Assembly (NCBI GenBank): GCA_964471755.1
Contig: CAYYJM010000129.1
Span: 1 to 17,051, forward strand
DNA: 17,051 nucleotides
From: CAYYJM01 sp964471755
Lineage (GTDB): Bacteria > Planctomycetota > Planctomycetia > Gemmatales > Gemmataceae
Reading direction: 5' to 3'
Position numbers and translations under genes: made by a program
Notes under the pieces: generated by a model
Told to the model about the DNA's origin: nothing
Database searches by the model: none
What the model saw: the letters and a program-made list of their open reading frames with translations, nothing else
Shown: piece by piece, positions 14,791-17,051 of the stretch
Position numbering within the stretch: the first letter of the stretch is position 1
How the letters are laid out: the number at the start of each line of letters is the position of its first letter

Positions 14791-16209
14791 TCAGCGTGTC
14801 AGGGCCTGAAATCCCGCGCAGATGCCCGGCCCGGTGCCGGGGCCGAGACTGTTGATCTCGCCGTACGGCGGCTTCTTCAGACCGTACGTGTACGGAGCCT
14901 TCTCGTCCCACTGTCGCAGCGGCAGAATGTAGCCGATCTCGTCGTTCGCCAGACCGATGATCATCCGCTTCGGACTCTTCATCTGGCCGTAGATCGCCGG
15001 CTCGATCGGAGCGTCGGGATGGTCCGCTCCCACCGGGGCCGGGTCGGCGACCTTGCCCAGGACCAGCTCGGGGTAGATCTCGCCCGGAATGGCCGCGATC
15101 TCCAGTTCGCCGAGCTTCAGGTAGCCGATCTCCGTGCGAAGGTGCGGATTGGTCAGGTCGTCGCCGGCCTTCGCCACGACCCACTGGCCCTTCTCCTTGC
15201 CGGGCAACAGGATATCGCGACGCAGCACGTTCAGTTGCCAGCCCGCCCGGTAGAGTGGATTCGTCACGGGGAGATGGAGCGGCGCGGTCCGCACACGCAT
15301 CGGCGTCAGTTCAATCGGCTTGCCCGCGGCGATCGATCGGCCGGCCGCCTCGGCGAGCAGCACGCCGTAGCGCTCCGTCTTCTCGTAGGTGCCGTCCTTC
15401 AACTCCTTGCCGGCGGCGTCCTGGATCGGCACATGCAGCGAGGTCATCAGGCCGCCGACGGTGCCGGTCAGATAGACGACCGGGCAGCCGTGCTTCTTGC
15501 GCAGGGCCTCGACGGTGAAGCCGACGTAGTCCGCGCTGACGAGCTTGTTGCTCGAATCGAGCGTCTCCGGGTGACAGTTCCATTGCACCACCAGGCCACA
15601 GAGCTTCTGCTGACCCGGTTCGTGGTAGGCGAGTGTGACCAGTTCGTCGTGCAGAATCTTCGGCGGTCGGCTGTCGTGGAGCAGTTCCGGCACGGTGACA
15701 CTGCCATGTCGTGCGGTGGCGATCTTGCGGGAGCCGTCCGCGTCCTGAACCGCCTTGACGATGCCGACTTCGACCCGGGCCAGGTATGCCGGGTCGATCC
15801 CGGAGACGAGCGGGCTCGGGCCCCACAGACCCATCGTGTCCGGCCCCTCGTGATTGTGCGTACTGCTGACCAAAACGTGGGTGAAGCCTGGCAGCTTCGC
15901 GCGGATGGCCTCGACACGGTCGAGGAACAGGCCGATGAGATCGACCGAGACGAGGGCGATCTTCTGCTCGCCGTGCCGCAGGACGACGGCCCGGGCGAAG
16001 AGGGGATCGTGAACGCCGGTCGCCTGGCGGTTCTTGCCGAAGCCGGCGAGATAGACCGGTTTGTCGCCGACCTTCGGCGTGATGTCCACGGAGCCGAAAC
16101 CAACCTCCAGGGTCGGGGCCTTCTCTGGCCGAGCCGGACCCGGCGCGGTCCGGGTCAGAACGAGTGCCAGGACCAGACCAAGCCCAAGCGTCATCCGAAG
16201 ACATCCCAT
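14791..16209 (-). CDS. Secreted neutral/alkaline ceramidase-like hydrolase
   Basis: A 472-residue protein with an N-terminal signal sequence (MGCLRMTLGLGLVLALVLT) and a single neutral/alkaline non-lysosomal ceramidase N-terminal domain (PF04734). Zinc-site landmarks of the Pseudomonas enzyme can be matched: SSTHNHEGPD (His118/His120), WNCHPETLD (His213), PGEIYPE (Glu377) and NDEIGY (Tyr427). VDITP at the start of the domain is also typical. It lacks the C-terminal Ig-like domain of full ceramidases. The GDVSPN segment carrying the nucleophilic serine appears here as GGLMTS, so amide hydrolysis of ceramide is doubtful; a related zinc-dependent hydrolase is more cautious. ATG 16209 is preferred; a GTG one codon earlier is also possible, with GAGGGGAG upstream of both. 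First of three minus-strand genes. Confidence 0.85.
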   Translation of the reverse strand: MGCLRMTLGLGLVLALVLTRTAPGPARPEKAPTLEVGFGSVDITPKVGDKPVYLAGFGKNRQATGVHDPLFARAVVLRHGEQKIALVSVDLIGLFLDRVEAIRAKLPGFTHVLVSSTHNHEGPDTMGLWGPSPLVSGIDPAYLARVEVGIVKAVQDADGSRKIATARHGSVTVPELLHDSRPPKILHDELVTLAYHEPGQQKLCGLVVQWNCHPETLDSSNKLVSADYVGFTVEALRKKHGCPVVYLTGTVGGLMTSLHVPIQDAAGKELKDGTYEKTERYGVLLAEAAGRSIAAGKPIELTPMRVRTAPLHLPVTNPLYRAGWQLNVLRRDILLPGKEKGQWVVAKAGDDLTNPHLRTEIGYLKLGELEIAAIPGEIYPELVLGKVADPAPVGADHPDAPIEPAIYGQMKSPKRMIIGLANDEIGYILPLRQWDEKAPYTYGLKKPPYGEINSLGPGTGPGICAGFQALTR

Positions 16210-16308
16210 CACGAATCTCCCCTCGCGTTCCGTGGCCGATCATCCGACCGGACGCAGTATAGGCGGAACCGGCCCCCCGTGCGAGAGTGCGCGTCCGGCT
16301 CCATTCTC

Positions 16309-16412
16309 ACTTCTTTGGAGTGCGGCAATCCTTTGCCGCTCTTCCTTTCTGACTCTCACCCGAGCAAGTCAGAAAGCCAGAGCGGGGAAGCATCGCCGCA
16401 GTCCAAAAAAGT
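16309..16412. repeat. 104-bp palindromic element, copy 1
   Basis: A hairpin-rich element bounded by ACTTCTTTGGAGTGCGGC and, at the other end, GCCGCAGTCCAAAAAAGT, which are reverse complements apart from two mismatches. Inside are a small stem GCGGCAA-tcct-TTGCCGC and a perfect 10-bp stem CTTTCTGACT/AGTCAGAAAG around a loop. It lies about 100 bp upstream of the ceramidase-like start. It is non-coding and has the shape of a REP/MITE-like element. Confidence 0.9.
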
Positions 16413-16439
16413 GAAACCAGCCAGACCGGCTCTGGTCTC

Positions 16440-16543
16440 ACTTTTTTGGAGTGCGGCAATTCTTTGCCGCTCTTCCTTTCTGACTCTCACCCGAGCAAGT
16501 CAGAAAGCCAGAGCGGGGAAGCATCGCCGCAGTCCAAAAAAGT
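16440..16543. repeat. 104-bp palindromic element, copy 2
   Basis: Same orientation as copy 1, offset by 131 bp, and differing at only two bases by eye (ACTTTTTTGGA for ACTTCTTTGGA, and ttct for tcct in the small loop). The 27-bp spacer between the copies is itself partly palindromic (tgaaaccag against ctggtctca). Around copy 2 the terminal repeat extends outward to about 25 bp (ctggtct and agaccag). It ends 45 bp before the -35 box of the Rrf2 gene. Confidence 0.9.
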
Positions 16544-16588
16544 CAGACCAGGCAGACCGACTCCAGGTCGTTTTTGCCAGACACGGCG

Positions 16589-16617
16589 TTGACATGCTCG
16601 TTGACTCGGTCTATTAT
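16589..16617 (+). promoter_or_regulatory. Near-consensus sigma70 promoter of the Rrf2 gene
   Basis: TTGACA (16589-16594, perfect -35) and TATTAT (16612-16617, one mismatch to TATAAT) are separated by exactly 17 bases. The start codon is 33 bases after the -10, giving a short leader. CGTTGAC occurs twice, at 16587 and 16599, 12 bp apart and overlapping the -35, which could be a regulator-binding direct repeat, perhaps for autoregulation. Confidence 0.75.
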
Positions 16618-16650
16618 AGCATCAGAACATGCGATTATCTGGAGGTGGCG

Positions 16651-17051
16651 ATGCTCAGCAAGACCGGGTTGCACGCGGTGCGCGCGATGGTGGCCCTGGC
16701 TCGACTTCCCGCCGGAGTGTATGCCGGGGCCGCAAACATCGCCCGGGACATCGACGCTCCGCCCAATTATCTCGGCAAACTGCTCCAGACCCTCGCCATT
16801 CGCGGCCTGGTCACATCCCAGAAGGGCCTCAACGGCGGCTTTCGCCTGGCACGCGACGCCCGTGAAATTACCCTCTTCGACGTGGTCGAACCGATCGAAC
16901 ACGTCAGTCGCTGGGCCGGCTGCATCCTGGGCATGGCAGCCTGCTCCGATACCGATCCCTGCCCGATGCACGACCGCTGGAAAGCCGTCCGCAACGTCTA
17001 CCTGCAAATGCTCCGCCGAACTACCCTTGCCGAACTCATCACTCAGCAGGA
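16651..17051 (+). CDS. Rrf2/IscR-family Fe-S transcriptional regulator (3' partial)
   Basis: 133 codons are visible before the window ends; family length is about 150, so only a short tail is missing. MLSKTGLHAVRAMVALARLP and the following winged-helix (IARDIDAPPNYLGKLLQTLAIRGLVTSQKGLNGGFRLAR, with the GGF/R wing) are classic Rrf2. Cysteines 91, 98 and 104 (C-x6-C-x5-C) plus His107 in CPMHDRW fit the Fe-S ligand set of IscR-type members, so it probably senses iron-sulfur status, oxygen or NO/redox stress. GGAGGT at 16641-16646 precedes the ATG by four bases. It is divergent from the ceramidase-like gene. The controlled operon would lie beyond the window or be its own. Confidence 0.92.
   Translation, partial: MLSKTGLHAVRAMVALARLPAGVYAGAANIARDIDAPPNYLGKLLQTLAIRGLVTSQKGLNGGFRLARDAREITLFDVVEPIEHVSRWAGCILGMAACSDTDPCPMHDRWKAVRNVYLQMLRRTTLAELITQQ

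Noticed and set aside
10610..14809. A 4.2-kb open frame on the plus strand (1,399 codons)
   Set aside because: It is antisense to the LamG/PQQ and Uma2 genes, has no recognisable domains, and is Arg/Val/Gly-rich in the way expected from the complement of high-GC coding DNA. The minus-strand reading has a signal peptide, ribosome binding sites and clear families.

Overview
The window looks like chromosomal DNA from a high-GC member of the Planctomycetota, probably Gemmatales or a relative. This is inferred from gene content: a very large secreted LamG/PQQ-propeller protein, a secreted ceramidase-like protein, an Uma2 protein, a duplicated DUF4351/Rpn-like protein, strong GGAGG ribosome binding sites, and hairpin-forming intergenic repeats. 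No rRNA or marker gene is present to fix the taxonomy. A run of exactly 100 N at 26-125 is probably an assembly gap inside a 17-bp minisatellite.

Layout. (1) 1-244: minisatellite with the gap. (2) 286-1755, minus: rhamnulokinase RhaB. (3) 1791-1915: a long imperfect inverted repeat in the divergent spacer between rhaB and a DCC-family redox protein (1937-2380, plus). (4) 2455-6794, plus: a compact operon of a YhaM-like HD/OB 3'-5' exoribonuclease, RNase R, and a CelD/BcsL-type GNAT acetyltransferase whose start overlaps the RNase R stop as ATGA. (5) 6772-7449, minus: a GntR/FCD regulator whose 3' end overlaps the acetyltransferase by 23 bp. (6) 7450-8209: about 760 bp with no credible gene but several palindromic sites. 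(7) 8210-8482: a small secreted beta-rich protein followed by a strong hairpin. (8) 8609-9508 and 9665-10564: two 299-residue PD-(D/E)XK/Rpn-like paralogues, about 91% identical, in tandem. (9) 14050-10637, 14731-14126 and 16209-14791, all minus: the LamG/PQQ protein, the Uma2 protein and the ceramidase-like protein. (10) 16309-16543: two nearly identical 104-bp palindromic elements. (11) 16651 to the end: an Rrf2/IscR-type Fe-S regulator, cut by the window edge, behind a near-consensus sigma70 promoter.

The genes do not form one pathway. The clearest functional unit is the RNA-turnover operon. The most informative structure is the duplication zone at 8.6-10.6 kb. Between the two nuclease-like paralogues lies an antisense remnant that still encodes the last 22 or so residues of a LamG/PQQ-type protein. 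The intact PQQ gene ends just downstream of the second paralogue in the same orientation. A unit made of 'nuclease-like gene plus PQQ tail' therefore appears to have been duplicated, after which the extra tail decayed.

I found no complete, clearly new defence or mobile system. The best leads are the duplication scar, the methyltransferase-like half-domain inside the PQQ protein, the two families of palindromic repeats in divergent promoter regions, and the acetyltransferase coupled to RNase R.
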